A DNA stretch of 64,000 nucleotides. It comes from Luteimonas suaedae. Lineage in GTDB: Bacteria > Pseudomonadota > Gammaproteobacteria > Xanthomonadales > Xanthomonadaceae. The stretch covers positions 104,038 through 168,037 of the forward strand of contig NZ_VSSP01000010.1 in the NCBI RefSeq assembly GCF_008312895.1, given 5' to 3'. The notes under the pieces were generated by a model. It did no database searches, had not been told where the DNA came from, and saw only the letters and a program-made list of their open reading frames with translations. Shown piece by piece: positions 45,670 to 56,286 of this stretch; positions within the stretch are counted from its first letter, which is position 1, and each line of letters starts with the position of its first letter. Position numbers and translations under genes: made by a program.

Positions 45670-45787
45670 TAGGACAGCGGGCATGGGAGCGAATGTCGAT
45701 GTGCCCCAGGCTGGCGGACGACGGAAACCGATGACAGGACATCGCCCGCCGATCGGCGACAATCGAAATCCCATCGCGGAGGCTCCC

Positions 45788-46411
45788 ATGACAGCCCGCT
45801 GGTACTTCGACTTCATTTCCCCCTATTCCTACCTGCAATGGCGCAAGTTGCGCAGCGGCCCGCTGCAAGCGCACGCCATCACGCCGGTGCCGATCCTGTT
45901 CGCGGCGGTGCTCGATGCGGTCGGCAACCGGGGACCGGCGGAGATCCCCGGCAAGCGCGAGTTCGCCTACCGCCACGTCCTGTGGCGCGCGCGCCGCGAC
46001 GGCGTGCCGCTGCGGTTTCCGCCGGCGCACCCGTTCAACCCGCTGGCGGCGCTGCGGCTGTGCATCGCCGCCGGCAGTACGGTGGACGCCATCGACGCCG
46101 TGTTCGACTGGATCTGGGCACAGGGCAACGCCGGCGACAGCGTGCTGGCGCTGGCGCCGGTGATCGAGCACCTGGGTCTGCGGGCGGCGGCGGTGTCCGA
46201 TCCGCCGGTCAAGTCCGCGCTGCACGCCAATACCCGTGCCGCGATCGAGGCCGGCGTGTTCGGGGTGCCGACCCTGGCGATCGGCGACGACCGCTTCTGG
46301 GGCGACGACGCGCACGAGTTCGCGATGGCGGTGCTGCGCCAGCCGGACCTGCTGGACGATCCGGAGATGCGGCGGCTGGCCTCGCTGCCGGTCGGCGTCA
46401 CGCGCGGCTGA
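45788..46411 (+). CDS. DsbA-fold 2-hydroxychromene-2-carboxylate isomerase family protein
   Basis: A 207-residue cytoplasmic protein of the kappa-GST / HCCA isomerase family. Family marks are WYFDFISPYSYLQWRKL at the start (Ser in place of the DsbA CxxC), FAYRHVLWRARRDGVPLRFPPAHPFNPLAALRL, and the cis-Pro loop AGVFGVPTLAIGDDRFWGDDAHEF. Such enzymes use glutathione to isomerise aromatic intermediates, but no aromatic pathway is nearby, so the substrate is unknown. The ATG at 45788 has GGAGG seven bases upstream. Confidence 0.82.
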   Translation: MTARWYFDFISPYSYLQWRKLRSGPLQAHAITPVPILFAAVLDAVGNRGPAEIPGKREFAYRHVLWRARRDGVPLRFPPAHPFNPLAALRLCIAAGSTVDAIDAVFDWIWAQGNAGDSVLALAPVIEHLGLRAAAVSDPPVKSALHANTRAAIEAGVFGVPTLAIGDDRFWGDDAHEFAMAVLRQPDLLDDPEMRRLASLPVGVTRG

Positions 46412-46482
46412 CCGCCCGCGGTGATCGCCGCGCGGGGATGGCGTAAAGTGCGTTGGAGGACCGCTCCCAGGGAGGGATGCAC

Positions 46483-47424
46483 ATGCGCATCGGCATCGTG
46501 GTCGATTCGGCCTGCGACCTGCCATTGGCGTGGCTGGAGGCGAACGACGTGCGGCTGCTGCCGGTCACCGTGCGCATCGGCGGCGCCGAACTGGCCGATC
46601 ATCGCGACGAGCGGGCCACCCTTGATTTCGTCCATGCGCACGTGGTCGAACGCGGACACACCGCCGAAACGGCGGCATTCCCGGCCGAGAAGATCAAGGA
46701 CCTGTTCCTCGACCAGCTGGTGATCGACTACGACTACGTGTTCTGCCTGACGGTGACCCGCAGCCGCAGCCAGGTTTATGACAACGCCACCGCCGCCAGC
46801 TTCGCGATCCTCAACGAATACCGGCTGATCCGCGTCCAGGCCGGGCACAACACCCCGTTCGCGCTGCGGGTGATCGACTCGCAGCAGGTGTTCGCCGGGC
46901 AGGGCATCCTGCCGGTGGAGGCGGTGCGCCTGCGCGACGCCGGCACCGCGGCGCCGGACATCCGCTCGCGGCTCGAGTTCCTCGCCAGCCGCAGCTACAC
47001 CTACATGGTGCCCCGCGACCTCGGCTACCTGCGCGCGCGCACCAAGCACCGCGGCGACCGCAGCGTCGGCCTGCTGGCCGCGACCATCGGCGGCGCGCTC
47101 GACATCAAGCCGATCCTGCACTGCCATCGCGGCGACACCGGCCCGGTCGCCAAGCTGCGCGGGTTCGACCCTGCCATCGAGAAACTGTTCGGATTCGCCA
47201 CCCGGCGCGTCGAGGCTGGCCTGCTCACCCCGACGCTGTGCCTGAGCTACGGCGGCGAAATCGATGCGATGCGCTGGCTGCCCGGCTACGAGCCGCTGAT
47301 CGCCGCCTGCCAGGCGCACAACGTCGAAGTGTTCGAGACAGTGATGAGCCTGACGGGCATGGTGAACGTCGGCGTCGGCTCGCTGACGATCGGCTTCGCC
47401 GCCGAGGCGCATACGTTCTCGTGA
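46483..47424 (+). CDS. DegV family fatty-acid-binding protein
   Basis: A 313-residue DegV/EDD-fold protein. It opens with IGIVVDSACDLPLAWLEANDVRLLPVTVRIG, has the domain-1 segment YDYVFCLTVTRSRSQVYDNA, and in domain 2 the conserved YLRARTKHRGDRSVGLLAATIGGALDIKPIL. DegV-family proteins bind fatty acids; in Gram-positives the homologue FakB presents them to FakA kinase, but no FakA-like gene is seen here. The ATG at 46483 is chosen because GGGAGGG lies seven bases before it; an ATG two codons earlier overlaps that site. Confidence 0.82.
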   Translation: MRIGIVVDSACDLPLAWLEANDVRLLPVTVRIGGAELADHRDERATLDFVHAHVVERGHTAETAAFPAEKIKDLFLDQLVIDYDYVFCLTVTRSRSQVYDNATAASFAILNEYRLIRVQAGHNTPFALRVIDSQQVFAGQGILPVEAVRLRDAGTAAPDIRSRLEFLASRSYTYMVPRDLGYLRARTKHRGDRSVGLLAATIGGALDIKPILHCHRGDTGPVAKLRGFDPAIEKLFGFATRRVEAGLLTPTLCLSYGGEIDAMRWLPGYEPLIAACQAHNVEVFETVMSLTGMVNVGVGSLTIGFAAEAHTFS

Positions 47425-47479
47425 CGATCTGCTCACGGCTTGCGCGGCACGCTGCCGCTCCGTCACCATCGGACCACTC

Positions 47480-47821
47480 ATGACTGCACGCTACTTCATC
47501 CGCCTGCCCGACCCGGACGCACTGCGCGGCAGCGGCGAGTTCTCGTTCCGCTCGCAGGGCGCCGAGGGCTTCGCCGACGAGTTGCAGGAGGCCCTGCGCA
47601 CCGACACCCTGTTCTCGCGCTGGCGCGATGCGCAGGAGGATCCGGACAACGTCGACCCGGCCCTGGGCGTCACCGATCCGGAGGCACACGTGCGCGGCGA
47701 GCAGAACGACCTGCAGATCGACCTGGTGGCCACCACCTCGATTCCCGGCAGTGTGTTCAAACACCGCCTGCGGCTGCTGGCCGGCAGTGCGTGGGAGTTG
47801 CGCGACGTCCGCGCCGGATGA
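47480..47821 (+). CDS. Hypothetical protein, 113 residues
   Basis: No family is recognised. The protein is acidic, has no signal peptide or TM segment, and starts MTARYFIRLPDPDALRG. Its layout (short beta strand, helix FADELQEALRT, then beta-rich end VATTSIPGSVFKHRLRLLAG) suggests a small alpha+beta fold. It ends 40 bases before the DUF71 gene on the same strand and could be co-transcribed with it. Confidence 0.6.
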   Translation: MTARYFIRLPDPDALRGSGEFSFRSQGAEGFADELQEALRTDTLFSRWRDAQEDPDNVDPALGVTDPEAHVRGEQNDLQIDLVATTSIPGSVFKHRLRLLAGSAWELRDVRAG

Positions 47822-47861
47822 GCCCGGCCCGCGAGGTCAAGGCAGCACCAGGAGCGCCGCG

Positions 47862-48554
47862 GTGAGCCGCCCCGATCCGGTGCTGCTGTCGTGGAGCGGC
47901 GGCAAGGATTCGGCGTGGACCCTGCATGTGCTGCGGCAGCGCGACGATGTCGAAGTGATCGCGCTGGTCACCACGCTCACCGAGGGCTACGGGCGTTCAT
48001 CGATGCAGGGCGTCCGGCGCGAAGTGCTGCTGGCACAGGCCGCCGCGGCTGGGCTGCCGCTGATCGAGGCGTGCATTCCGCGCGACTGCGACAACGCGAT
48101 CTACGAGGCGGCGTTCGCCGAGGCGCTGGCGCAGGCGCGGCAGCGCTGGCCGGACCTGCGGCGGATCGCGTTCGGCGACCTGTTCCTGGCCGATATCCGC
48201 GCCTGGCGCGAGGCGCTGTGCGAACGGCTCGACTGGACGCCGCTGTTCCCGCTGTTCGGCGCCGACACCGCGGCGCTGGCCGCCGGAATGCTCGCCGCCG
48301 GCATGCGCACGCACCTGTGCTGCGTGGATACGCAGCAACTCGATGCCGGGTTCGCCGGCCGCGATTTCGATCGCGCGCTGCTGGCCGAGCTGCCGGAAGG
48401 GGTCGATCCCTGCGGCGAGAACGGCGAATTCCACACCTGCGTCGGCGACGGCCCGATGTTCGCGTCTCCACTCGACCTGGTGCGCGGCGAGACCGTGCTG
48501 CGCGACGATCGCTTCGCCTACACCGACTTCCTGCTGCACGACCCAGCTTCGTAG
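47862..48554 (+). CDS. DUF71 / diphthine-ammonia-ligase-like ATP-pyrophosphatase
   Basis: A 230-residue adenine nucleotide alpha-hydrolase-like protein. The PP-loop is LLSWSGGKDSAWTLHVLR. Family motifs are LVTTLTEGYGRSSMQGVRREVLLAQA, IAFGDLFLADIRAWRE and GENGEFHTCVGDGPMF, the last being typical of DUF71. In eukaryotes and archaea the homologue amidates diphthine; bacteria lack diphthamide, so the bacterial role is open. The GTG at 47862 has AGGAG nine bases upstream. The stop codon TAG is the first part of the GTAG end of the repeat at 48551. Confidence 0.82.
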   Translation: MSRPDPVLLSWSGGKDSAWTLHVLRQRDDVEVIALVTTLTEGYGRSSMQGVRREVLLAQAAAAGLPLIEACIPRDCDNAIYEAAFAEALAQARQRWPDLRRIAFGDLFLADIRAWREALCERLDWTPLFPLFGADTAALAAGMLAAGMRTHLCCVDTQQLDAGFAGRDFDRALLAELPEGVDPCGENGEFHTCVGDGPMFASPLDLVRGETVLRDDRFAYTDFLLHDPAS

Positions 48555-48692
48555 GAGCGCGCCATGCGCGCGATGCCGCGGGCGTCGGCAGGATCCGGTG
48601 GATGCCGCGATTCTGGACCGGCACGCGCGCCGGCCACCGAAATTCACAGGCGGCGCCATGCCCGCGGTATCGCGCGCATGGCGCGCTCCTAC
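48551..48692. repeat. REPIN-like palindrome, family A, copy 4, supplying two stop codons
   Basis: A 142-base element starting GTAGGAGCGCGCC at 48551 and ending GGCGCGCTCCTAC at 48692. The TAG at 48552-48554 ends the DUF71 gene. On the other strand the TAG of the far end (48691-48689) ends fghA. The element therefore fills the whole space between two convergent genes. Confidence 0.82.
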
Positions 48693-49540
48693 GAGGAGGC
48701 GAGGGCGCGGGCGTGATGGGCGATGTGCTCGCCGATGAAGCTGGCGATGAAGTAGTAGCTGTGATCGTAACCGCGGCGCATGCGCAGCTGCAGCGGATGG
48801 CCGACCGCCTCGCAGGCGGCCTGCAGCAGTTGCGGACGCAGTTGGGTGTCGAGGAACTCATCGCCTCCGCCCTGGTCGACGAGCAGCGGCAGCCTTTCGG
48901 TGGCCGAGCGCACGAGTTCGGTGGCGTCGTGCGCCTGCCATGCCTCGCGATCGTCGCCGAGATAGGCGGCAAACGCCTTCTCGCCCCAGGGCACCCGCGA
49001 CGGCGCCACGATCGGCGCGAACGCCGAGACGCTGCGGTAGCGCCCGGGATTCTTCAGCGCGATCGTCAGCGCGCCGTGGCCGCCCATCGAATGACCGCTG
49101 ATCGCGCGTGCATCGCCGACCACCGGATCGGCTTCCACCCAGGCCGGCAGCTCGTCGACGATGTAGTCGTACATCCGGTAGTGCCGCGCCCACGGCTCGC
49201 GCGTGGCATTGAGATAGAAGCCGGCGCCCTGACCGAGATCGTAGCCCTCGGCATCGGCGACGCCTTCGCCGCGCGGGCTGGTGTCGGGCGCCACCAGGAC
49301 GATCCCGTGCTCGGCCGCGTAGCGCTGCGCGCCGGCCTTGGTGATGAAGTTCTGCTCGTTGCAGGTCAGCCCTGACAGCCAGTACAGCACCGGGCACGGC
49401 GCGTGCCGCGGGTGCGCCGGATCGGCCTGCGGCGGAAAGTACACGCCGACCGTCATCTCGCAGCCGAGCACTTCGGAACGATGCCGATAGACATCCTGCC
49501 AGCCGCCGAAGCAGGCGCGGTGTTCGAGGCGTTGTGTCAT
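48689..49540 (-). CDS. fghA: S-formylglutathione hydrolase
   Basis: A 283-residue esterase-D-type alpha/beta hydrolase that splits S-formylglutathione to formate and glutathione, the last step of glutathione-dependent formaldehyde oxidation. It shows [54 protein letters not shown] and the nucleophile elbow [12 protein letters not shown]; the Asp is in DQGGGDEFL and the His in [13 protein letters not shown]. It is the last gene of the frmR-frmA-fghA group. A run of eight C immediately precedes the ATG, with no clear ribosome site. Confidence 0.92.
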   Translation of the reverse strand: MTQRLEHRACFGGWQDVYRHRSEVLGCEMTVGVYFPPQADPAHPRHAPCPVLYWLSGLTCNEQNFITKAGAQRYAAEHGIVLVAPDTSPRGEGVADAEGYDLGQGAGFYLNATREPWARHYRMYDYIVDELPAWVEADPVVGDARAISGHSMGGHGALTIALKNPGRYRSVSAFAPIVAPSRVPWGEKAFAAYLGDDREAWQAHDATELVRSATERLPLLVDQGGGDEFLDTQLRPQLLQAACEAVGHPLQLRMRRGYDHSYYFIASFIGEHIAHHARALASS

Positions 49541-49550
49541 GGGGGGGGCC

Positions 49551-49672
49551 GTGATTCGTGATTGGTGATTGGTGATTCGAAAGAGCGGTAGAGCCGCAAG
49601 GGGGCGATCGTTGGTGATCCGGCAGCCGCTCTTCGCTGTTGCGAATCACGAATCACGAATCCCCAATCACGG
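49551..49672. repeat. Heptamer-type inverted repeat between frmA and fghA
   Basis: Tandem TGATTSG units (49551-49579, GTGATTCGTGATTGGTGATT and on) are mirrored by AATCACGAATCACGAAT and CCAATCAC at 49642-49670. Inside them AGAGCGG (49582-49588) pairs with CCGCTCT (49626-49632). The whole 120 bases could fold into one long hairpin in the frmA-fghA message. Repeats of this GATTCGTGATT type are common in xanthomonad genomes. Confidence 0.6.
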
Positions 49673-49675
49673 CTC

Positions 49676-51098
<1,423 letters not shown>

Positions 51099-51112
51099 TC
51101 GCGGCGCCCTGA

Positions 51113-51129
51113 ATACTGGAGGGGAGTAT
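51113..51129. promoter_or_regulatory. FrmR/RcnR-type operator
   Basis: ATACT-GGAGGGG-AGTAT is an inverted repeat around a G-rich centre, the form known for RcnR/FrmR-class operators (TACT-Gn-AGTA). It lies 14 bases before the frmR ATG, so binding would block transcription of the whole frm operon. The exact match to the protein class makes autoregulation likely. Confidence 0.7.
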
Positions 51130-51134
51130 AGCGC

Positions 51135-51241
51135 GTAGGAGCGCGCCATGCGCGCGATGCCGTCGCAGCTGGAAGCCGCCGCGGTTCGCCGCCACGGCAA
51201 CCGGAGCCGCCCGCGGCTTCGCGGCCATGGGCCGCTCCTAC
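51135..51241. repeat. REP-type palindrome, family A variant (short)
   Basis: A 107-base variant that opens with GTAGGAGCGCGCC and closes with GGCCGCTCCTAC. The interior differs from the 142-base core, which suggests a hybrid or deleted copy. It starts six bases after the frm operator and stands head to tail with the next copy. Confidence 0.65.
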
Positions 51242-51250
51242 GGGCAGTAC

Positions 51251-51394
51251 CCCGCGGAGCGCGCCATGCGCGCGATGCCGCGGGTGCCAGCGGAATCCGG
51301 TGGACGCCGCGATTCCGGACCGGCCGGCGCGCGGGTCACCGAAATTCGCAGGCGGCACGATACCCGCGGCATCGCGCGCATGGCGCGCTCCTAC
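51251..51394. repeat. REPIN-like palindrome, family A, copy 6
   Basis: A full-length element with a mutated left head (CCCGCGGAGCGCGCC in place of GTAGGAGCGCGCC) and an intact right end GGCGCGCTCCTAC. The core matches copies 3 and 4 in orientation. It lies downstream of ppc (stop at 51440), in tandem with the short copy. Confidence 0.72.
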
Positions 51395-51439
51395 GAGGGC
51401 GGACGTGTCGGCAATCGCACCGGCGCGATTCGCCGGCGC

Positions 51440-54163
51440 TCACCCCGTGTTCTGGATGCCCGCGGCGATGCCGTTGACGGTCGCGATCAGCGCGCGCAGG
51501 GTGGCGGCATCCTCGCCGCCGCCGGCACGCCAGCGGCGCAGCAGTTCCACCTGCAACAGGCTGATCGGATCGACGTAGGGATTGCGCAGCCGGATCGACA
51601 GCCGCAGGCGGTAGTCGTCGGCGAGGATCTCGTCGCGCTGCTTCAGTGCCAGGATCGCGTCGCGGGTGCGCGCGAACTCGCCGGCGATATCGTCGAAGAA
51701 CGCGGCGTGCGCCTCGCCGGCCAGCAGCGAGTAGCGCTCGAAGATCGCCAGGTCGGACTTGGCCAGCAGCATCTCGACGTCGTCGATGGCGGCGGCGAAG
51801 AACGGCCACTCGCGCGCCAGCCCCTGCATCTCCTCCAGGCCATGGCGCTCGATGCCGTGCGCGAGCGCGGTGCCGACGCCGTACCAGCCGGTCAGGCCGG
51901 AGCGGTTCTGCGACCAGGCGAACACCCACGGGATCGCGCGCAAGTTGCCAACCCCGCCGTCGCGCCGCCGCGACGGCCGCGAGCCGATCTGCAGGCGCTC
52001 GATAACGTCGATCGGGGTGGCGGCGCGGAAGTAGTCGACGAAGCCCTCGCGCTCGTGCACCAGCGCGCGGTAGTGCGCACGCGAGACCGAGGCCAGCTCC
52101 GACATGATCGCGCGCCAGCGGTCCTCGCGCGGCTCCGGCGGGCGCGGGCGCAGGCTGGCGCGCAGCACCGCGCCGGTCGCCTGCTCCAGGTTGCGCAGCG
52201 CCAGCGCGCGGATGCCGTACTTGCGGTGGATCACTTCGCCCTGCTCGGTCACGCGCAGGCTGCCGTCGACCGAGCCGCGCGGCGCGGCGATGATCGCGCG
52301 CTCGGTCTTGCCGCCGCCGCGACTGACCGAGCCGCCGCGGCCGTGGAAGAACACGATGCGTACGCCGGCCGCCTTCGCCAGTGCGGTCAGCTCCACCTGG
52401 GTGCGCTGCAGCGCCCAGCGCGAGGCCAGCAGGCCACCGTCCTTGGCGCTGTCGGAATAGCCCAGCATCACCGTCTGCCGTCCGCCGCGCGCGGCCAGGT
52501 GCCGGCGATACAGCGGGTCCTCGAACAGCGCGCGCATCACGCCGGGCGCGGCCTCGAGGTCGTCGACGGTCTCGAACAGCGGCGCCACGTCCAGCGGCAC
52601 CGCATCGTCCTCGACGCAGCCGGCGATGCGCGCCAGCGCCAGCACCGCCAGCGCGTCGGCGGCGTTGCGGCTCATGCTGATGATGTACGGCCCGAACGCA
52701 TGCTCGCCGTAGCGTTCGCGCGCGCTGCGCACGGCGCGGAACACGGCGAGCGTCGACTCGGCCTCGGCGGCGTCCGGCAGCGCCGGCGCCTCGCCCTCGA
52801 TCCAGGCGTGCAGATCGCCGGTGCGGCTATCCAGCGCACGCGACGGCCACTCGGGATCATCGCGCAGCGCGGCGATCGCGGCGTCGTGCACGGCCGAGTC
52901 CTGGCGCAGGTCGAGCGCGGCGAGGTGGAAGCCGAAGCTGCGCGCGCGCAGCAGCACCCGCTGCAGCGCGTAGCGACCCGCGTGCTCGCCGCGGCCGTTG
53001 GCCAGGCTGGCGTCGATCAGGGCGAGATCGGCGATGAAATCCGAGGCGCTGTCGTAGCCGCTCGCGTCCTCGCGTTCGGTCGCCGACAGGCGCGCGACCA
53101 TCAGCGCCAGCAGCTGGCGGTAGACCATGTCCGCCTGCCGCGGCTTGAGCCGCGCCGCCGCGCCCGGCAGCAGCGTGCGGTATTCCTCGATGCGCCGCGT
53201 CACCGCGTCGTCGATCGTCACCCGGTCCTGCGTCTGGGTCAGGATGCTCATCAGCCGGCGCAGGTCATGGCGGTAGTTGCCCAGCACCTGCGCGCGCTGC
53301 GCGGCCAGCGTCGCCAGGATCGTGTCGGCGCCGACGTTGGGATTGCCGTCCATGTCGCCGCCGACCCAGGTGCCGAACTGCAGCAGCGTCGGCAGCTCCA
53401 GCGGATGGCCGTAAACACGCTCGATCGCCTCGGAAAAGGTGCGGAAGAACGCCGGCAGCACCCGGTACAGCGCGTCGCCGAGATAGAAGCCGACGTGCTC
53501 CATCTCGTCGATCACGGTCGGCCGCGTCGGCGGCGCCTCCGAGGTTTGCCAGGTCGCAGTCAGCGCCTGGCGGATGCGCTCGGTGTCCGACACGCGCTCG
53601 TCCGGGGTGCGGCCGCGATCGATGTCGACGACCAGGCGGCGCACGATGTCGCGCTCCTTCTCCAGCAGCGCGCGGCGGATCGCCTCGGTCGGATGCGCGG
53701 TGAACACCGGCTCGATGCGCAGGCGCGGCAGCAGCGTGGCGACCTCGTCGAGGGTGACGCCGTCGGCACGCAGCTGCGCCAGCACCGCCTCCAGGCCGCC
53801 CGGCTGCGGCGAACCGCCGACGCGCTGGTAGTCGCGGCGGCGGCGGATGCGGTGCACGCGCTCGGCCAGGTTGATCGCACCGAAATACGCGGCAAACGCG
53901 CGCACCAGCGCCTCGGCGTCGGCCAGCGGCACCCGCGCGAGTTGCTCGGCCAGGTCGTCGACCGGATCGCCGGCCTCGCGCCGCGCGATGGCCGCGCGGC
54001 GCACCGCCTCGACCTCGTCCAGCAGCGCCGGCGAGCCCTGTTCGGCCAGCACCTCGCCGACCAGCGTGCCTAGCCGGCGCACGTCGTCGCGCAGCAGCGC
54101 GTCGGTCTCGGCGAATTCGGGTTCACGCAGGGGCGTGTCGGTATCGGGGGTGGGGGAATTCAT
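51440..54163 (-). CDS. ppc: Phosphoenolpyruvate carboxylase
   Basis: A 907-residue anaplerotic enzyme that carboxylates phosphoenolpyruvate to oxaloacetate. Catalytic His is in EPVFTAHPTEAIRR; the second His and Arg loops are in VMLGYSDSAKDGG and IVFFHGRGGSVSRGGGKTERAI. The C-terminus ends AGIQNTG, the conserved anchor motif. The start MNSPTPDTDTPLREPEF is followed by LRDDVRRLGTLVGEVL, as in the family. The gene stands alone, between repeat arrays. Confidence 0.94.
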   Translation of the reverse strand: MNSPTPDTDTPLREPEFAETDALLRDDVRRLGTLVGEVLAEQGSPALLDEVEAVRRAAIARREAGDPVDDLAEQLARVPLADAEALVRAFAAYFGAINLAERVHRIRRRRDYQRVGGSPQPGGLEAVLAQLRADGVTLDEVATLLPRLRIEPVFTAHPTEAIRRALLEKERDIVRRLVVDIDRGRTPDERVSDTERIRQALTATWQTSEAPPTRPTVIDEMEHVGFYLGDALYRVLPAFFRTFSEAIERVYGHPLELPTLLQFGTWVGGDMDGNPNVGADTILATLAAQRAQVLGNYRHDLRRLMSILTQTQDRVTIDDAVTRRIEEYRTLLPGAAARLKPRQADMVYRQLLALMVARLSATEREDASGYDSASDFIADLALIDASLANGRGEHAGRYALQRVLLRARSFGFHLAALDLRQDSAVHDAAIAALRDDPEWPSRALDSRTGDLHAWIEGEAPALPDAAEAESTLAVFRAVRSARERYGEHAFGPYIISMSRNAADALAVLALARIAGCVEDDAVPLDVAPLFETVDDLEAAPGVMRALFEDPLYRRHLAARGGRQTVMLGYSDSAKDGGLLASRWALQRTQVELTALAKAAGVRIVFFHGRGGSVSRGGGKTERAIIAAPRGSVDGSLRVTEQGEVIHRKYGIRALALRNLEQATGAVLRASLRPRPPEPREDRWRAIMSELASVSRAHYRALVHEREGFVDYFRAATPIDVIERLQIGSRPSRRRDGGVGNLRAIPWVFAWSQNRSGLTGWYGVGTALAHGIERHGLEEMQGLAREWPFFAAAIDDVEMLLAKSDLAIFERYSLLAGEAHAAFFDDIAGEFARTRDAILALKQRDEILADDYRLRLSIRLRNPYVDPISLLQVELLRRWRAGGGEDAATLRALIATVNGIAAGIQNTG

Positions 54164-54332
54164 GCCCCAAGCCTACACAACTCCGTCGGACACTTGGTTT
54201 CGAGTGCAAGCGTGGTTGCGGAGGCAGAAGGCCGTTCGTCTTCGCAGTCTCGGAGGCAGGAGATCGTTCGCCTTCGTAGTCCGGCGTTTCGCCGCAGTCG
54301 TGCGAAGGCGGCTCGAGCCGAGCGCTGCTTGC

Positions 54333-54522
54333 TCCCTCTCCCCCGCTTGTGGGGGAGAGGGCTGGGGTGAGGGGGCGACGGAGCCTGATGATCCACGGCG
54401 CCGAGGAAAGGTCGAACGTCGCAGATCCCGCTCCACTCGAATCAATCCACTCGACGAATCGTCAACCGGCTCCGGCATTCCCCCTCACCCCAGCCCTCTC
54501 CCCCACAAGCGGGGGAAAGGGA
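54333..54522. repeat. Inverted pair of CCCTCTCCCCC-type repeats, family D
   Basis: A 44-base unit (CCCTCTCCCCCGCTTGTGGG, then GGAGAGGGCTGGGGTGAGGGG, 54333-54377) recurs in inverted form at 54480-54522. Each copy is a hairpin on its own. Such CCCTCACCCCAGCCCTCTCC elements are scattered in many proteobacterial genomes. They account for half of the 397-base gap between ppc and gshA; the remaining sequence shows no gene. Confidence 0.75.
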
Positions 54523-54560
54523 GTCCATGACGATCGCTGAATATTCTTTCCAACCGGCGA

Positions 54561-55940
54561 CTAGTACGCGAATTCGCGGAACACGCGGTCGATGTCGCCG
54601 CCCCACTCGCCGTGGTACAGGGCGAGCTTGCGCTCGGCCGGGGTCTCGCCGGATTCGGCGAACTCGATCAGCGGCTCGAGGAAGCGCGTCTCGTCGGCGC
54701 CCTGGGCGTTGCGGGCGTCGCGGCGGCGCAGGCCGGCGGCGGAGATCTTCAGTGCTTCCATCGCCAGCTCGCGCACCGTCGCGCCGCGGAACGGCAGCCG
54801 CAGTGCGTGCCGCGGCACGCCATCGCGCAATGCGTGGCGCTCGGCCAGGGTGAAGTCCTTCACCAGGTCCCAGGCGGCGTCGAGCGCGGCATCGTCGTAC
54901 AGCAGTCCGGTCCAGAACGCCGGCAGCGCGCACAGCCGGTTCCATGGGCCGCCGTCGGCGCCGCGCATCTCCAGGTACTTCTTCAGCCGCACTTCCGGGA
55001 AGGCGGTGGTCATGTGGTCCGACCAGTCGCGCAGCGTCGGCAGCACCCCGGGCGCGGCCGGCAGGCGGCCGTCGAGGAAATCGCGGAAGCTCTGCCCGCT
55101 GGCATCCGCGTAACTTTGTCCTGAAGCCGCGCCCTCGCGGTAGACGAAGTACATCGGCACGTCGAGGATGTAGTCGACGTAGCGCTCGTAGCCGAAACCG
55201 TCGTCGAACACGAAGTCGAGCATGCCGGTGCGGTCCGGATCGGTGTCGGTCCAGATATGCGAGCGGTAGCTCAGATAGCCGTTGGGCCGGCCCTCGGTGA
55301 ACGGCGAGTCGGCGAACAGCGCGGTGGCGATCGGCTGCAGCGCCAGCGAGACACGGAACTTCTTCACCATGTCGGGCTCGTCGGCGTAGTCGAGGTTGAC
55401 CTGCACGGTGCAGGTGCGGGTCATCATGTCGAGGCCGAGGCCGCCGACCTTGGGCATGTAGGCGCGCATGATCCCGTAGCGGCCCTTGGGCATCCACGGC
55501 ATCTCGTCGCGACGCCACTTCGGCTGGAATCCCATGCCGAGGAAGCCCAGGCGCAGTTCATCGGCGACGGTCTTGACCTCGAGCAGGTGCGCGCCGACCT
55601 CGCTGCAGGTCTGGTGGATGCTTTCCAGCGGCGCGCCGGACAGCTCCAGCTGGCCCGCAGGCTCCAGGGTGACCGAGGCGCCGTCGCGCAGCAGCGCGAT
55701 GGTGCGGCCGCGCTCGCGGATCTCCTCCCAGCCGAAGCGGGCCATGCCCTGCAGCAGCGCCTCGATGCCGCGCTCGCCGTCGAACGTCGGCGGACGCAGG
55801 TCGTCCAGGCGGAAGCCGAATTTCTCGTGCTCGGTGCCGATGCGCCAGTCCTGCCGCGGCTTCTCGCCCTCGGCGATGTAGTCGACCAGCTGCTGCCGGG
55901 CACGGATCGGGGCGTCGCTGGCGTGGCTCGGGCTGGACAA
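54561..55940 (-). CDS. gshA: Glutamate-cysteine ligase (GCS2 / plant-like GshA)
   Basis: A 459-residue enzyme that joins glutamate and cysteine, the first step of glutathione synthesis, and so feeds the formaldehyde pathway nearby. Motifs are [53 protein letters not shown] and [19 protein letters not shown]. The sequence is of the alphaproteobacterial/plant type found in xanthomonads, not the E. coli type. The start is taken as TTG at 55940 ([11 protein letters not shown]). The upstream GTG at 55997 lies inside a TATAGT -10 box, and the ATG at 56102 is upstream of that promoter. Confidence 0.85.
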   Translation of the reverse strand: MSSPSHASDAPIRARQQLVDYIAEGEKPRQDWRIGTEHEKFGFRLDDLRPPTFDGERGIEALLQGMARFGWEEIRERGRTIALLRDGASVTLEPAGQLELSGAPLESIHQTCSEVGAHLLEVKTVADELRLGFLGMGFQPKWRRDEMPWMPKGRYGIMRAYMPKVGGLGLDMMTRTCTVQVNLDYADEPDMVKKFRVSLALQPIATALFADSPFTEGRPNGYLSYRSHIWTDTDPDRTGMLDFVFDDGFGYERYVDYILDVPMYFVYREGAASGQSYADASGQSFRDFLDGRLPAAPGVLPTLRDWSDHMTTAFPEVRLKKYLEMRGADGGPWNRLCALPAFWTGLLYDDAALDAAWDLVKDFTLAERHALRDGVPRHALRLPFRGATVRELAMEALKISAAGLRRRDARNAQGADETRFLEPLIEFAESGETPAERKLALYHGEWGGDIDRVFREFAY

Positions 55941-55996
55941 GGACGCGCTCGGTTCGGGAACGGGCGCGACGGCCTTTCCGCCGCCGCAATCGCGCA

Positions 55997-56002
55997 CTAT
56001 AA
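55997..56002 (-). promoter_or_regulatory. Possible -10 element of gshA
   Basis: On the minus strand TATAGT, which would start transcription near 55990 and give a 50-base leader before the TTG at 55940. No good -35 box is visible. It argues against the longer gshA starts. Confidence 0.35.
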
Positions 56003-56126
56003 CGGCTGCCCCGCGGCCGATCCGCGCCACCACCGGGGCTGCTGTGTTCCGCGCGTGCCGCTGTCGTGCGGGCGCCGGGCGTGCTCCGAGGCGCTTCGAC
56101 ATTCGCTTTTCACGCCCGTTGCCTTT

Positions 56127-56264
56127 GTAGGAGGGGCTTCAGCCCCGATCCCGGAAAACGGGACGCGGGAAAAAGGCCCACGCACCCAGCTTCCCGGTCG
56201 GCACCGTGCGCTCGCCGTTTCATCGCCGTGATCCTCGGCAGGTCGGGGCTGAAGCCCCTCCTAC
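56127..56264. repeat. REPIN-like palindrome, family B, copy 3
   Basis: GTAGGAGGGGCTTCAGCCCC at the left and GGGGCTGAAGCCCCTCCTAC at the right, 138 bases in all. It lies between engB and gshA, both on the minus strand, in a 346-base gap with no other recognisable content apart from the gshA promoter. Confidence 0.8.
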
Positions 56265-56286
56265 AGAGGGTCGGCGGAGGTGCCGT

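Noticed and set aside
54160..54540. Short frames between ppc and gshA
   Set aside because: They are read from the CCCTCTCCCC-type inverted repeats (SPSPHPSPLPHKRG-like peptides), a known repeat artefact.
55941..56102. Longer gshA starts at 56102 (ATG) and 55997 (GTG)
   Set aside because: The first adds 54 residues with no family match, and the second lies inside a TATAGT -10-like box. The TTG at 55940 gives a start that fits the family better.
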